Below, in pieces: positions 43,921 to 52,218 of a stretch of DNA of 64,000 bases. The notes under the pieces are model-generated. The model did not search any database, had not been told where the DNA came from, and was given only the letters and a program-made list of their open reading frames with translations. Both the position numbers and the translations under genes were made by a program. Source of the DNA: Sutcliffiella horikoshii DSM 8719 (lineage in GTDB: Bacteria > Bacillota > Bacilli > Bacillales > Bacillaceae_I); assembly GCA_001648575.1 (NCBI GenBank), contig LQXN01000067.1, positions 62,001 to 126,000 of the forward strand. Direction: 5' to 3'. Every line of letters starts with the position of its first letter. Within the stretch, counting starts at the first letter, position 1.

Positions 43921-45132
43921 TCAACTTGCCTTTTTCCATTGCTTCATCACTTTTCGGATTTCCTCTGCCATGGATCTGCAGGTTTCTACTTCAGAAGGTG
44001 AGAGTTTCATTTCACCATATCGCACCTTTGCATACAACTCCATGAAGCTTTCCTTAAAGGTGGTCTCCCGTTTTAACCATTCCTCCAATGTTTCATTCGG
44101 AAGACGGCCACGATTCTTTTTCAATGCCAACTGCTCCAAATCAAACATTAGCTTTCTTACTTCATCTTCTGGCGGCTTTTGTCTTCTTCTGCCAGTGAAG
44201 AAACCAGCCACGCCAAGTTTGGACATAGTGGAAGTAAAATGCTGTTCAGTTTGACTCCCCCTCTTTTGGTTGGTCACTTTTTTCTTCTTTAATAGGAAGT
44301 AAAGGATGGTTAAGAAAAGGATTACTCCTATTGCAACCGCTACAGGATTATCAAATAGGCTGTCTTGTGTGAGGAGGACCTCTGCTGCCTCTGCTTCATC
44401 TTCCTCCTCCCACTCCACCTCTCCTTCATCCTGGGGCCCTTGGCTGTTGATCGACCAATCATGCAAGCCTAATAGATAAAACAATGGTCTAGCCAATAAA
44501 TTGAAAACAAAACTGACAACTGCACCAAAAACAGAAAATCCAGCAATAATTAAGTATTTACCTATTGTGGCAAAGACTGCCGATACTGCAACAATGCCGA
44601 TAAAAACAGTAACTGTTGCTGTAACCACTCTTTTTTGCATATAACTGTTTCCATTTAATTGAAATACAGCAGTTCCACTGTATAATAAAATAACCAGTGC
44701 TAGCTGCGCACCAAATAAAATCATCAAGGTTAGGCCATGTGGATAATCAACCAACGTCCCGGCACCATAGACAAAAGGCATCCATATGAATGAAACAACC
44801 AATAAAGCAAAGGTCGAAATAAACCTTTCCTCCACAAAGTACATGAACGCGCGGAAACTAATCACAGATCCGATGATAAGAGATAGCCCGATGCTATAAG
44901 ACGATAGGTAAGCCAAAACTGCTAAAACTGGTGCAATTAGCAGGATTGCTGCATAATTATTAGGCAATTTCCCATTTAAAAAACTATAAATGGCAATCGC
45001 AAAACCATAAGGCAACAAGACACCTACAAAAGAAGGGAGATTCCCGGAATCTAAGTACATGAGCAAGACAAAAAAATAGAGTATGTTGAGCTCAAGCAAT
45101 AAGTGAATGCTATTTCTCCAAAGATTACCCAT
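43921..45132 (-). CDS. DUF4129 membrane protein (TgpA-like, transglutaminase core absent)
   Basis: A 403-residue protein with about nine membrane helices in the first 215 residues, an acidic loop (EVEWEEEDEAEAAE), one more helix near residue 270, and a cytoplasmic DUF4129 domain (FDLEQLALKKNRGRLPNETL onward). In related operons (B. subtilis yeaC-yeaD-yebA) the third gene encodes a protein of about 740 residues with a transglutaminase-like domain between these parts. That Cys-His-Asp core is missing here with no sign of frameshift. It overlaps the DUF58 gene by eight bases. Confidence 0.75.
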   Translation of the reverse strand: MGNLWRNSIHLLLELNILYFFVLLMYLDSGNLPSFVGVLLPYGFAIAIYSFLNGKLPNNYAAILLIAPVLAVLAYLSSYSIGLSLIIGSVISFRAFMYFVEERFISTFALLVVSFIWMPFVYGAGTLVDYPHGLTLMILFGAQLALVILLYSGTAVFQLNGNSYMQKRVVTATVTVFIGIVAVSAVFATIGKYLIIAGFSVFGAVVSFVFNLLARPLFYLLGLHDWSINSQGPQDEGEVEWEEEDEAEAAEVLLTQDSLFDNPVAVAIGVILFLTILYFLLKKKKVTNQKRGSQTEQHFTSTMSKLGVAGFFTGRRRQKPPEDEVRKLMFDLEQLALKKNRGRLPNETLEEWLKRETTFKESFMELYAKVRYGEMKLSPSEVETCRSMAEEIRKVMKQWKKAS

Positions 45133-46297
45133 TTACAGCCTCCTTACCCGCTACTGTCCGCCATGATTTTAATGTGCATCCTGCATTCTCCACATCAAGC
45201 AAGTTCACATTTGTGGATGGTGGCATTCTCCACCCTTTTAGACGGTCTCCCTCTACACATAGAATTACATAAGGGACATTTAAAGCATGTTGGAATGTTA
45301 TTCTTTCAAAAGTTGGCATACCAATGGATACACTGTTTCCTTGCAATCTCGCCAACATGGTCAAAGCAGTTTGGAGATGACGTTTCCCTTCCCCATAAGG
45401 TAGTTCCAAATATGATGGGGTACCCACCCTTTTAATGTTTACAATTAAGGAATAAGGAATATTGAATTTTGTCGCGTGATGCAATAAATGGGTAATGCCT
45501 TTAATTCTTTCTTCCATATTTCCTGATCTAATATCAAATACAATTAACCATGAGAACTGAGAGGTCTTTTCATGTACTTTTGTCTGAAGCCTCGTAACTT
45601 TTGCTGAAGCCTTCCAGTGAATTTTATTGAATGAATCACCAGCAGCATAATCCCGTGTCCCAATTATTGTGCTAACATCTTCAAAAAGTGATGAACGCAT
45701 TGGATATGTGCCCTGATTCTTTGGAGTAATCCTTTCAAGTCCTGTCACAGACATTTGTTCAGAGTATACAAGCGCTTCAAACTTCGTTAGGTCATTTTTT
45801 TGCAAATACACCTTTCCAAAATCAATGAAATGTGAGATTTGCATCTCAATATGATGTAATTTAGCCACTCCTCTTTCCTTTGCAATAAAAGGCACCTCAA
45901 TGACTAATTCACTTTTCCCCATTAAAGAAAATGGGAGTTTTAAATGGCTGGTCCGGGTTCTCCTGTCTCCATTCTGAAACTCGATGTTATTGTCTGCAAC
46001 AAGTTGAATGCGACCAGAAAAAACAGGGAGCCAGGATGGCTGTTCAACTTTCAATTTTATGACACCCGTTTCACCGGGGAAAAGTTTAACCTGTCCGTCT
46101 ACAATAGTAAGTTCCAGTCTCTTACCAACATTTTCTAAATAATAGTAAGAAACGATAAAATACACCAAATACAAACTACCCATAAAGAACAAGATGGGTT
46201 GTCCAGTAAAGAAGCCAATCGCAATAAGTGCAAATGCGCAAGCTCGGAAATAAATATGATGGGTGAGGTTATCTACTTGTTGATTCCACCTAGTCAT
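45125..46297 (-). CDS. DUF58 family protein (YeaD-like)
   Basis: A 390-residue protein: two adjacent N-terminal helices (residues 16-50), a beta-rich outside or interface region, and the DUF58 core RDYAAGDSFNKIHWKASAK with the following von Willebrand-A-like SWLIVFDIRSGN. It is a partner of MoxR-type ATPases and is thought to work in membrane-protein or wall assembly. It is between the MoxR and DUF4129 genes and starts two bases after the MoxR gene. Confidence 0.87.
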   Translation of the reverse strand: MTRWNQQVDNLTHHIYFRACAFALIAIGFFTGQPILFFMGSLYLVYFIVSYYYLENVGKRLELTIVDGQVKLFPGETGVIKLKVEQPSWLPVFSGRIQLVADNNIEFQNGDRRTRTSHLKLPFSLMGKSELVIEVPFIAKERGVAKLHHIEMQISHFIDFGKVYLQKNDLTKFEALVYSEQMSVTGLERITPKNQGTYPMRSSLFEDVSTIIGTRDYAAGDSFNKIHWKASAKVTRLQTKVHEKTSQFSWLIVFDIRSGNMEERIKGITHLLHHATKFNIPYSLIVNIKRVGTPSYLELPYGEGKRHLQTALTMLARLQGNSVSIGMPTFERITFQHALNVPYVILCVEGDRLKGWRMPPSTNVNLLDVENAGCTLKSWRTVAGKEAVNG

Positions 46298-46299
46298 TC

Positions 46300-47241
46300 C
46301 TATAAAGTCGCCTCCACAGGCACAACAACTCTTGCCAGCACTTCTGTAACTATTTGTTTATTGGTTTTCTTTAGTGAACCTTCCATTGTAAGCACCAATC
46401 GGTGACTTAATACATACGGAGCCATCTTTTTAACATCTTCTGGCGTAACGAACTCTCTGCCGTTGATAAAAGCTGTTCCCTGTGCAGCACGCATCAATGC
46501 CAATGTTCCACGCGGGCTCACTCCAAGCTCTATTTCTTCGTGATTTCTAGTCATGTGAACGATTTCAAGTATGTAATCTTCTACTACAGAGGATACTTTC
46601 ACCTGTTTGACTTGTTCTTGCAGTTCCATAACTTCCTCTTTGGTAAATAGGGAGTTCATTTGCTTAATCGGCTCACCTAACCTGTATGTGTTCATAATTT
46701 CTTTCTCTTCTTCCATTGTCGGATACCCTAAATCTATTTGGATGAAGAATCGGTCCATTTGTGCTTCCGGCAATGGAAACGTCCCTTGCTGGGATTCGAT
46801 CGGATTCTGTGTTGCTAGCACCATGAATGGCCCGGGGATGGATATTGTTTCTCCATCAATGGTTACTTGCCGCTCTTCCATTACCTCAAGTAAGCTTGAC
46901 TGCGTTCTTGGGGTGGCACGGTTAATTTCATCCGCCAACAAGATATTGGTCATGATCGGACCTGGTCTTAATTCGAAATCTTGTTCCTTTGGATTAAAAA
47001 ACTGAATCCCAGTAACATCACTTGGCAGTACATCTGGAGTGAATTGGATCCGTTTAAAACTTGCATCCATTGTCTTAGCAAAACTTTTTGCCAACATAGT
47101 TTTTCCTGTTCCAGGCACACTTTCCAATAATACGTGCCCTTTGTTTAGCAAAGAGACAAATAATAGCTCTACTACTTCGTCTTTCCCAATAATAACTTTG
47201 GACAATTCATTTTTTAATAGTTGTACTTGTTTCAAAATCAA
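46300..47241 (-). CDS. MoxR-type AAA ATPase (YeaC-like)
   Basis: A 313-residue AAA+ ATPase. Walker A is ESVPGTGKTMLAKS, Walker B is ILLADEINRATPRTQ, sensor 1 is VLATQNPIE, the Arg finger region is EAQMDRF, and sensor 2 is GVSPRGTLALM. MoxR ATPases act as chaperones with DUF58 proteins. The start is TTG; AAGGGGTG lies close before the one at 47241, so the TTG at 47235 is an alternative. First gene of the three-gene operon. Confidence 0.9.
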   Translation of the reverse strand: MILKQVQLLKNELSKVIIGKDEVVELLFVSLLNKGHVLLESVPGTGKTMLAKSFAKTMDASFKRIQFTPDVLPSDVTGIQFFNPKEQDFELRPGPIMTNILLADEINRATPRTQSSLLEVMEERQVTIDGETISIPGPFMVLATQNPIESQQGTFPLPEAQMDRFFIQIDLGYPTMEEEKEIMNTYRLGEPIKQMNSLFTKEEVMELQEQVKQVKVSSVVEDYILEIVHMTRNHEEIELGVSPRGTLALMRAAQGTAFINGREFVTPEDVKKMAPYVLSHRLVLTMEGSLKKTNKQIVTEVLARVVVPVEATL

Positions 47242-47339
47242 GGCACCCCTTTTTATTTTCTTTCTATTTAGAATTATTTTACCATTATCTGATTAACAAA
47301 AATAGACAAATTTCTATAAATTAATCGCAATACTAAAAA

Positions 47340-47606
47340 CCCATAGCAATATTTGCTATGGGTCAGACTGTTGACAAAGCCCTAGATATTTTTAAATTTG
47401 CATCCTGCTGTTGATCTTCGTTCCAGGCGCTTCGCTTTTCGCGGGCGGTCCGGAAGCCTCCTCGGGCTTATGCCCTGCGGGGTCTTCCCTGTCCCTTCCT
47501 CCCGCAGAAGTCTGCGCGCCTTCCACTACGATCAACTTAGTAATTGCATTCTCAAAGATAAAATAACTTTGTCTACACACTGACCCATAGCAAGATATGC
47601 TATGGG
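47340..47606. mobile_element. MITE-like element with 40-bp terminal inverted repeats
   Basis: The left end (47340-47379) and the reverse complement of the right end (47567-47606) match at 33 of 40 positions, including GGGTCAG and GACAAAG. The outer 23 bases of each end are also near-palindromes (CCCATAGCA...TGCTATGGG). The interior carries GC-rich repeat copy B. No transposase gene fits in 267 bp. The left outer palindrome, followed by TTTTT on the - strand, can also act as a terminator. Confidence 0.65.
47399..47545. repeat. GC-rich structured repeat, copy B
   Basis: GC-rich sequence, far above the surrounding AT-rich DNA, with the core GCCTCCTCGGGC...CTGCGGGGTCT and CCCGCAGAAGTCT. The same order of motifs occurs in copy A near 29850-29965. 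Short open frames through it (about 60 codons on each strand) have no ribosome binding sites and are not genes. Confidence 0.7.
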
Positions 47607-47639
47607 CGATGGTTTCTTTATTTAAAATTTAAAAAAATA

Positions 47640-48431
47640 TTAGTCTTTAAACATGGTTAAATCTTTGGTTCGGTAGCTCTCCGGGGTCACAATCGATATC
47701 AACTGATTTTGACTCATTTTATTTTTAATCCTATCAGCAATCCGTTCCCCATAACGTTTCGTCAAATCTCCGGGATGAATGTTGGATGTGAAAACAATAC
47801 TCTTCCCCTGCCTTTGGTTCAAGATGGAGTAAATTGTTTGATCTACCCATTCGCTTACCCTTTCAACGCCAAGATCGTCCAGAAGGAGCACATCCACCTC
47901 AGCGATCGCCTTCATGAACTTGCTCTCCGAATATCCGGAATCATTATCCCAGGAGGCAACAATAGTATCCATTAGCTTTGGCACATCAAAAAACATAGCC
48001 GTAATATTATTTTCTTTGAAGTACTTATATAACCCTACTGCCAAATGTGTCTTTCCTCTTCCTGTACGGCCAAAATAATACAGATTCTCTCTACCGGTGA
48101 ACTGGTCGAAAAAGTCAATGGTACTTGCCAATGCTTCCCCTTGGCTGGAATACTCCACTTTGAAGTTTTCCAATGTGGCATCCGCCAGTTCCCTTGGTAT
48201 AATACAAAATTGTTCAAAGTATTTGTGCTTTCGTCGCTTTTCCGCTTGCATGGTTTCCTCTGCCAATCGGCAATCACATTCATTTTCATATTCTTGCCAT
48301 TGCCCTTTATTTTCTCCACCGATAATTTGCATTCGGACACGCTTTACTTCTCTATTACACTTAGGGCAGACTCTTTGGGAGAGTATCTCGGTTTTCCCCA
48401 TGCTGCCAATAACGGCACCAATCTTTTTCAT
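47640..48431 (-). CDS. DnaC/DnaI-like helicase-loader ATPase
   Basis: A 263-residue AAA+ protein with an N-terminal zinc-binding module (CPKCNREV near residue 22 and NECDCRLAEE near 53) and a DnaC/IstB-type ATPase domain: Walker A FGRTGRGKTHLAVGL, Walker B VDVLLLDDLGVERVSEW, sensor VFTSNIHP. It resembles phage-encoded loaders (YqaM/XkdC type) more than the chromosomal DnaI. No phage replication genes adjoin it. The ATG at 48431 follows CGGAGGTGG; a longer start at 48491 has none. Confidence 0.82.
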   Translation of the reverse strand: MKKIGAVIGSMGKTEILSQRVCPKCNREVKRVRMQIIGGENKGQWQEYENECDCRLAEETMQAEKRRKHKYFEQFCIIPRELADATLENFKVEYSSQGEALASTIDFFDQFTGRENLYYFGRTGRGKTHLAVGLYKYFKENNITAMFFDVPKLMDTIVASWDNDSGYSESKFMKAIAEVDVLLLDDLGVERVSEWVDQTIYSILNQRQGKSIVFTSNIHPGDLTKRYGERIADRIKNKMSQNQLISIVTPESYRTKDLTMFKD

Positions 48432-48562
48432 CGTCGCCACCTCCGTCAAAACTTTGTCATTTTTTATATGAAATTCCCTCTGATTTTTCATTTACTAGTG
48501 CAATTATAATAGTTTCGGTTATAATAATACAAGAATGTTAACGAGTTCGGAGGGAAAAGAAC

Positions 48563-48988
48563 ATGTTAACCGGATGGTTTTTATGGTTAATTTTATTTTG
48601 GGTTGTCACAATGGCCGGTTTACTCGCCATTGGCGGATTCTTTATGTTTCGAAAATTTCTTAAAAGGCTGCCTAAAGAGGATGGAAAGTCGGAATTGGAT
48701 TGGCAGGATTTCTACTTGGATAAAACCCGTCACCTCTGGCCAGATGATTTGAAACAGCTTTTAGAAGAGCTTGTTTCACCTGTTCCGGAGCTATTCCGGG
48801 ATATTGCGAGACAAAAAATCGCCGGGAAAATCGGAGAAATCGCCTATAAAGAAAAAGCGAAGGAAATTACAAGAGAACATGTCATTCGAGGCTATATTCT
48901 CGCTACCCCTAAAAGGGATCATAAGTTCCTTATTAAAAAATTGGAACATCTCAATATCGACCGCACCCCTTATCAACATTTGTTTTAA
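48563..48988 (+). CDS. yneK: DUF2621 membrane protein YneK
   Basis: A 141-residue protein with one N-terminal membrane helix (residues 5-28) and a cytoplasmic domain (DWQDFYLDKTRHLWPDDLKQ, ELFRDIARQKIAGKIGE, YILATPKRDHKFL) matching B. subtilis YneK (DUF2621). Function unknown. CGGAGGG precedes the ATG. It lies convergent to ccdC as in B. subtilis. Confidence 0.9.
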   Translation: MLTGWFLWLILFWVVTMAGLLAIGGFFMFRKFLKRLPKEDGKSELDWQDFYLDKTRHLWPDDLKQLLEELVSPVPELFRDIARQKIAGKIGEIAYKEKAKEITREHVIRGYILATPKRDHKFLIKKLEHLNIDRTPYQHLF

Positions 48989-48989
48989 A

Positions 48990-49022
48990 GGAAAAACCTC
49001 GGTTACTATACCGAGGTTTTTA
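48990..49022. terminator. Bidirectional terminator
   Basis: AAAAACCTCGGT / ACCGAGGTTTTT stem with a short loop between yneK and ccdC; it overlaps the end of ccdC. Confidence 0.85.
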
Positions 49023-49500
49023 TTGTTGGTGGAATGGATCCACTCTCTATCTTCTTATATTTTATATACATCGCTATTCTCCAAGGAACAATCATTCCAA
49101 AAGCAAGCAACCAAAACATACCTGTCAGCTCTCCGATATCAATCTGGGTACTTAGCACAAGCTTTAATACGACCCTGATAGCCAATAATCCCAACAGGAT
49201 AAAAACAAACGCCTTCGAACGCTTTAAGTATATATCATTGTCCTTCATTTCAAATTTGGAAGTTTTAATCAAAAATATGGAAAAGATCGCTCCAACTGTC
49301 AACGCTTCCACTATCTGCAAGGAGGATACTCGAAATTCAGGAAAAAGGAACATAAGTGCGCCAGTACTCATGAAAATCGGAGGCAACACAATTTTTTTCA
49401 CTGAAGAAGGTTTCTTCGCAGCTTTCATTCTGATAAACAATACCAAGAGTGCCATACATACCGCGATAATCGTAGATAGTGCTATATTCAAATTAATCAT
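49006..49500 (-). CDS. ccdC: CcdC-family membrane protein
   Basis: A 164-residue protein with about five membrane helices matching B. subtilis CcdC (yneJ): KKIVLPPIFMSTGALMFLFP, LKRSKAFVFILLGLLAIR and GMFWLLAFGMIVPWRIAMY. In B. subtilis it neighbours ccdA and yneI and is linked to, though not essential for, cytochrome c maturation. The ribosome binding site is weak. The end of the gene overlaps the terminator hairpin. Confidence 0.9.
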   Translation of the reverse strand: MINLNIALSTIIAVCMALLVLFIRMKAAKKPSSVKKIVLPPIFMSTGALMFLFPEFRVSSLQIVEALTVGAIFSIFLIKTSKFEMKDNDIYLKRSKAFVFILLGLLAIRVVLKLVLSTQIDIGELTGMFWLLAFGMIVPWRIAMYIKYKKIESGSIPPTIKTSV

Positions 49501-49594
49501 CCTCTATCTTCACAACTTTTAACCTCTTACTATTATACCGAAAAAGTGAAATATTAAAAGTCCTATCTAAACTTTTAAATTTCTCTTTTCCCAA

Positions 49595-49633
49595 AAAATA
49601 AACTACCTACTCCCAAATAGGGAGAAGATAGTT
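49595..49633 (-). terminator. Terminator after yneI
   Basis: On the - strand AACTATCTTCTCCC and GGGAGTAGGTAGTT pair around TATTT, followed by TATTTTTTGG. Confidence 0.75.
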
Positions 49634-49640
49634 CATTGTG

Positions 49641-50000
49641 TTATCCCATGACTCTTTTCACTGCTTCCAAAACCCGGCTTTCATCAAAAGGTTTAACTAT
49701 AAAATCTTTTGCTCCTGCCTCTATTGCTTCCACAATCAAGCGTTGCTGGCCCATTGCTGAACACATGATTATTTTGGCTTTAGGAAAATCCTTCACTATT
49801 TCACGAACGGCTTCAATACCGTTCATTTCAGGCATTGTGATATCCATTGTAACGAGATCTGGCTGGTGATCCCGATAGAGTGAAACCGCATCTCTTCCAT
49901 TCTCTGCTTCCCCGATAACAGTGTGGTTAGATTTAGTTAAAATGTTTCCAATTGTTAGTCTCATAAACTTTGCATCATCCACTACTAAAACATTAGCCAC
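49641..50000 (-). CDS. yneI: CheY-like single-domain response regulator YneI
   Basis: A 119-residue receiver domain with no output domain. Phosphoacceptor Asp53 (LVTMDITMPEMNG), acidic pocket VVDDAK, and conserved Lys103 (FIVKPFD) are all present. It matches B. subtilis YneI (also called CcdB), located between ccdA and ccdC. The start codon is GTG with AAGGAGG upstream. Its cognate kinase is not in this window. Confidence 0.92.
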   Translation of the reverse strand: MANVLVVDDAKFMRLTIGNILTKSNHTVIGEAENGRDAVSLYRDHQPDLVTMDITMPEMNGIEAVREIVKDFPKAKIIMCSAMGQQRLIVEAIEAGAKDFIVKPFDESRVLEAVKRVMG

Positions 50001-50105
50001 CGCAGAGTCCTCCTTATGTCCTATAAAAAAGTTTTAATTTTCCTTTATTCCCATTTTTAACTTTACTCTTTTCGGACATAAGAATCAACTAAAATATCAA
50101 ACAAT

Positions 50106-50816
50106 TTAAAATCCTTGAAACCCGCCAGTAATTAGCGTCATCCATGCAATGATTTTTGTCAACCAATCAAAGAAAAGCAATATACCCATGAAAATCATAG
50201 TATATCCTCCTACCTTCATGATTAGGACATGATTGCGCCTGATCCAGGACAATTTTCCAATAAAGAAGGAAAGTATAAAAAATGGAATTCCAAATCCAAG
50301 AACATAAGCTGACATATACAAAACACCAGACCCTGGATTTGCTGCCGCTAATGCCATTACCGATACAAGAATTGGGCCGGTACAAGGAGTCCATCCTGCA
50401 GCAAAAGCCATTCCAATCAAGACGGTTCCGATATATCCAGTCGGTCTATTCTTGAATGTAAGCTTTTTATCAGTCATTAAGAATTTAGGCTGGAACACTC
50501 CAAGTATGACAAGTCCAAAGAAAATGATCAGGATTGCCCCAACCTGACGTATTAGATTATTGTACTGTAAAAAGAATTGCCCCAAGAAGGATGCACCAAA
50601 TCCTAACCAAATAAAGATGATGGAAAAGCCCAGTAGGAAAAACACTGTATGTAAAATACTCCTGCTTCGAAACATAGCCTTTTCGTCTTTCAATTCTCCT
50701 ACAGACACACCTGTGATATAGGAGAGAAAGGCTGGATAAATTGGTAGCGTACACGGGGAGATGAACGATAAAAACCCCGCTCCAAACGCCAATAACAGCG
50801 TAACATCTGCAGACAT
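50106..50816 (-). CDS. ccdA: Cytochrome c biogenesis protein CcdA
   Basis: A 236-residue membrane protein of the DsbD/CcdA family with six helices. The two redox cysteines sit in [13 protein letters not shown] and [12 protein letters not shown]. It carries reducing power across the membrane to ResA-type thioredoxins for cytochrome c maturation and spore development. The ATG at 50816 has GGAGTAG upstream; the TTG at 50837 does not fit. Length matches the B. subtilis protein. Confidence 0.95.
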   Translation of the reverse strand: MSADVTLLLAFGAGFLSFISPCTLPIYPAFLSYITGVSVGELKDEKAMFRSRSILHTVFFLLGFSIIFIWLGFGASFLGQFFLQYNNLIRQVGAILIIFFGLVILGVFQPKFLMTDKKLTFKNRPTGYIGTVLIGMAFAAGWTPCTGPILVSVMALAAANPGSGVLYMSAYVLGFGIPFFILSFFIGKLSWIRRNHVLIMKVGGYTMIFMGILLFFDWLTKIIAWMTLITGGFQGF

Positions 50817-50978
50817 AGTATCACTACTCCTATTCAATTATATTTAATATAGTAACAGAAAACCCCTGAAAACATACCCCTGCTTTTTAATAATCTATGA
50901 CGAAACCGTGACAGTATTGCCTAGTTATTTTTCACTAGCTTAACAATTATTAAAGTCCCATTAACTTGTAGTTTTCCT

Positions 50979-51007
50979 TTGAATTGCCTCCCAAATTCTA
51001 GTATAAT
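50979..51007 (+). promoter_or_regulatory. Sigma-A promoter of the Spo0E-like gene
   Basis: TTGAAT (50979-50984), 17-base spacer, TATAAT (51002-51007). Transcription would start near 51014, 30 bases before the TTG start codon. Confidence 0.65.
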
Positions 51008-51043
51008 AATGTTACGAATTGGAAGAAGGAAGGAAACTCAACA

Positions 51044-51205
51044 TTGGCTACTAAACATGAACTAATAGAACTAATTGAAAAAAAGCGAATTGAATTAATT
51101 GATATTGTCGCAAAGTACGGTTTGTCCTCTTCTAAGACACTTAAGCTCAGCCAGGAACTGGATACTCTACTCAACAAGTATAACCATATCATCGTACCTA
51201 AATAA
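51044..51205 (+). CDS. ynzD: Spo0E-like aspartyl-phosphate phosphatase (YnzD type)
   Basis: A 53-residue protein of the Spo0E-like family. It begins (M)ATKHELIELIEKKRIELID and has the diagnostic SQELD in TLKLSQELDTLLNKY. Such proteins dephosphorylate Spo0A~P and delay sporulation. It sits next to ccdA, as ynzD does in B. subtilis. The start is TTG with AAGGAAGGA upstream; a strong sigma-A promoter and a terminator frame the gene. Confidence 0.88.
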   Translation: MATKHELIELIEKKRIELIDIVAKYGLSSSKTLKLSQELDTLLNKYNHIIVPK

Positions 51206-51236
51206 TACATATTTCTTGTGTGAACTAACAGCATGA

Positions 51237-51271
51237 AACCCCTTCTCAGAAATGAGAAGGGGTTCTTCTTT
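51237..51271 (+). terminator. Terminator of the Spo0E-like gene
   Basis: AACCCCTTCTC / GAGAAGGGGTT stem with a five-base loop, followed by CTTCTTT. Confidence 0.8.
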
Positions 51272-51300
51272 GTAGGCTGATTTGTGTCGTCTTTTTGTCT

Positions 51301-52194
51301 TTACTGACTAACCGTTATTTTTCTTACTGTTTCTTTAATTTCTCTTGCTATCAACGACCAAGCCTGTTCTGCCTTTTCTTTTGGGCCAAGATGGGTAAAG
51401 GCATGGCAACAGTCTTTGAATAGCATATTTTGAACCCTTCCCCCTGCTGTTTTTAATTTCTCCGCGTAAAATTCGGCTTCCGGTCTAAATGCATCATACT
51501 CGGCTACGAGAATAAGTGCAGGAGCTAAGCGGTCGCTGACTTCAGCATGAATAGGGGATGCAAGAGGATGGCTTGCTTGTTCTTTATCAGGTATATAACA
51601 CATATTAATAAAATTTGCTACTTGAGGATATTGAGCACGCCACCGATCTGGTTCAGGCTTATCAGCATGCGAGGTAACAAAATCAAGCATCGGACAAGAT
51701 AGAACTTGGAGTAGCGGCTGATTGTCCTTTTTTTCTTCAAGGTAAAGACAGAGCGCTGCTGCGAGATTTGCACCTGAACTTTGTCCCCCAAGCATGATTT
51801 TTCCTGCATCAATATTCAACTCATCTGCTTCTCTTTTCAACCACTGGATAATGTCATATCCCTGCTGAATCGGTTTGGGAAAAGGGTACTCGGGTGCCTT
51901 AGCATAATCGACATTAAGAATGACACACCCTGTCTCATTGGAAAGGAAGCGACAATAAGGATCATCCATATCTTTATCATTCATTATAAATGCTCCACCA
52001 TGGAAGTTAATGTAGACAGGGTGTTTCTTCAGATTTGTATTCATTGGATAGTATAAAGATATTTTAGTACGGTTAACAGAAGTTTCAATCAACATATCTT
52101 TTTTCATTTTTACATTTTGGAAAGGGATCATCGGCGTTTTTATAGCTTTATTAGGGAGGAGGCGTAGTAATTTCGCAATAATATATGTGAACAT
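51301..52194 (-). CDS. Alpha/beta hydrolase (hormone-sensitive-lipase type esterase)
   Basis: A 297-residue esterase. The oxyanion-hole motif INFHGGAF is followed by the nucleophile Ser in GGQSSGANLA, the acid Asp in LVAEYDAFRPE and the His in CCHAFTHLG. The family hydrolyses short-chain esters. A hydrophobic N-terminus may associate with the membrane. AAGGTGAGG precedes the ATG. It follows the ABC exporter genes on the same strand by 24 bases and may share their transcript. Confidence 0.85.
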   Translation of the reverse strand: MFTYIIAKLLRLLPNKAIKTPMIPFQNVKMKKDMLIETSVNRTKISLYYPMNTNLKKHPVYINFHGGAFIMNDKDMDDPYCRFLSNETGCVILNVDYAKAPEYPFPKPIQQGYDIIQWLKREADELNIDAGKIMLGGQSSGANLAAALCLYLEEKKDNQPLLQVLSCPMLDFVTSHADKPEPDRWRAQYPQVANFINMCYIPDKEQASHPLASPIHAEVSDRLAPALILVAEYDAFRPEAEFYAEKLKTAGGRVQNMLFKDCCHAFTHLGPKEKAEQAWSLIAREIKETVRKITVSQ

Positions 52195-52218
52195 AATTGT
52201 AACCTCACCTTAATTTCA

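Noticed and set aside
47398-47583. Open frames of about 60 codons on both strands within the GC-rich repeat
   Set aside because: They follow from GC-rich repeat DNA lacking stops; no ribosome binding sites. Such frames are typical false predictions in this repeat family.
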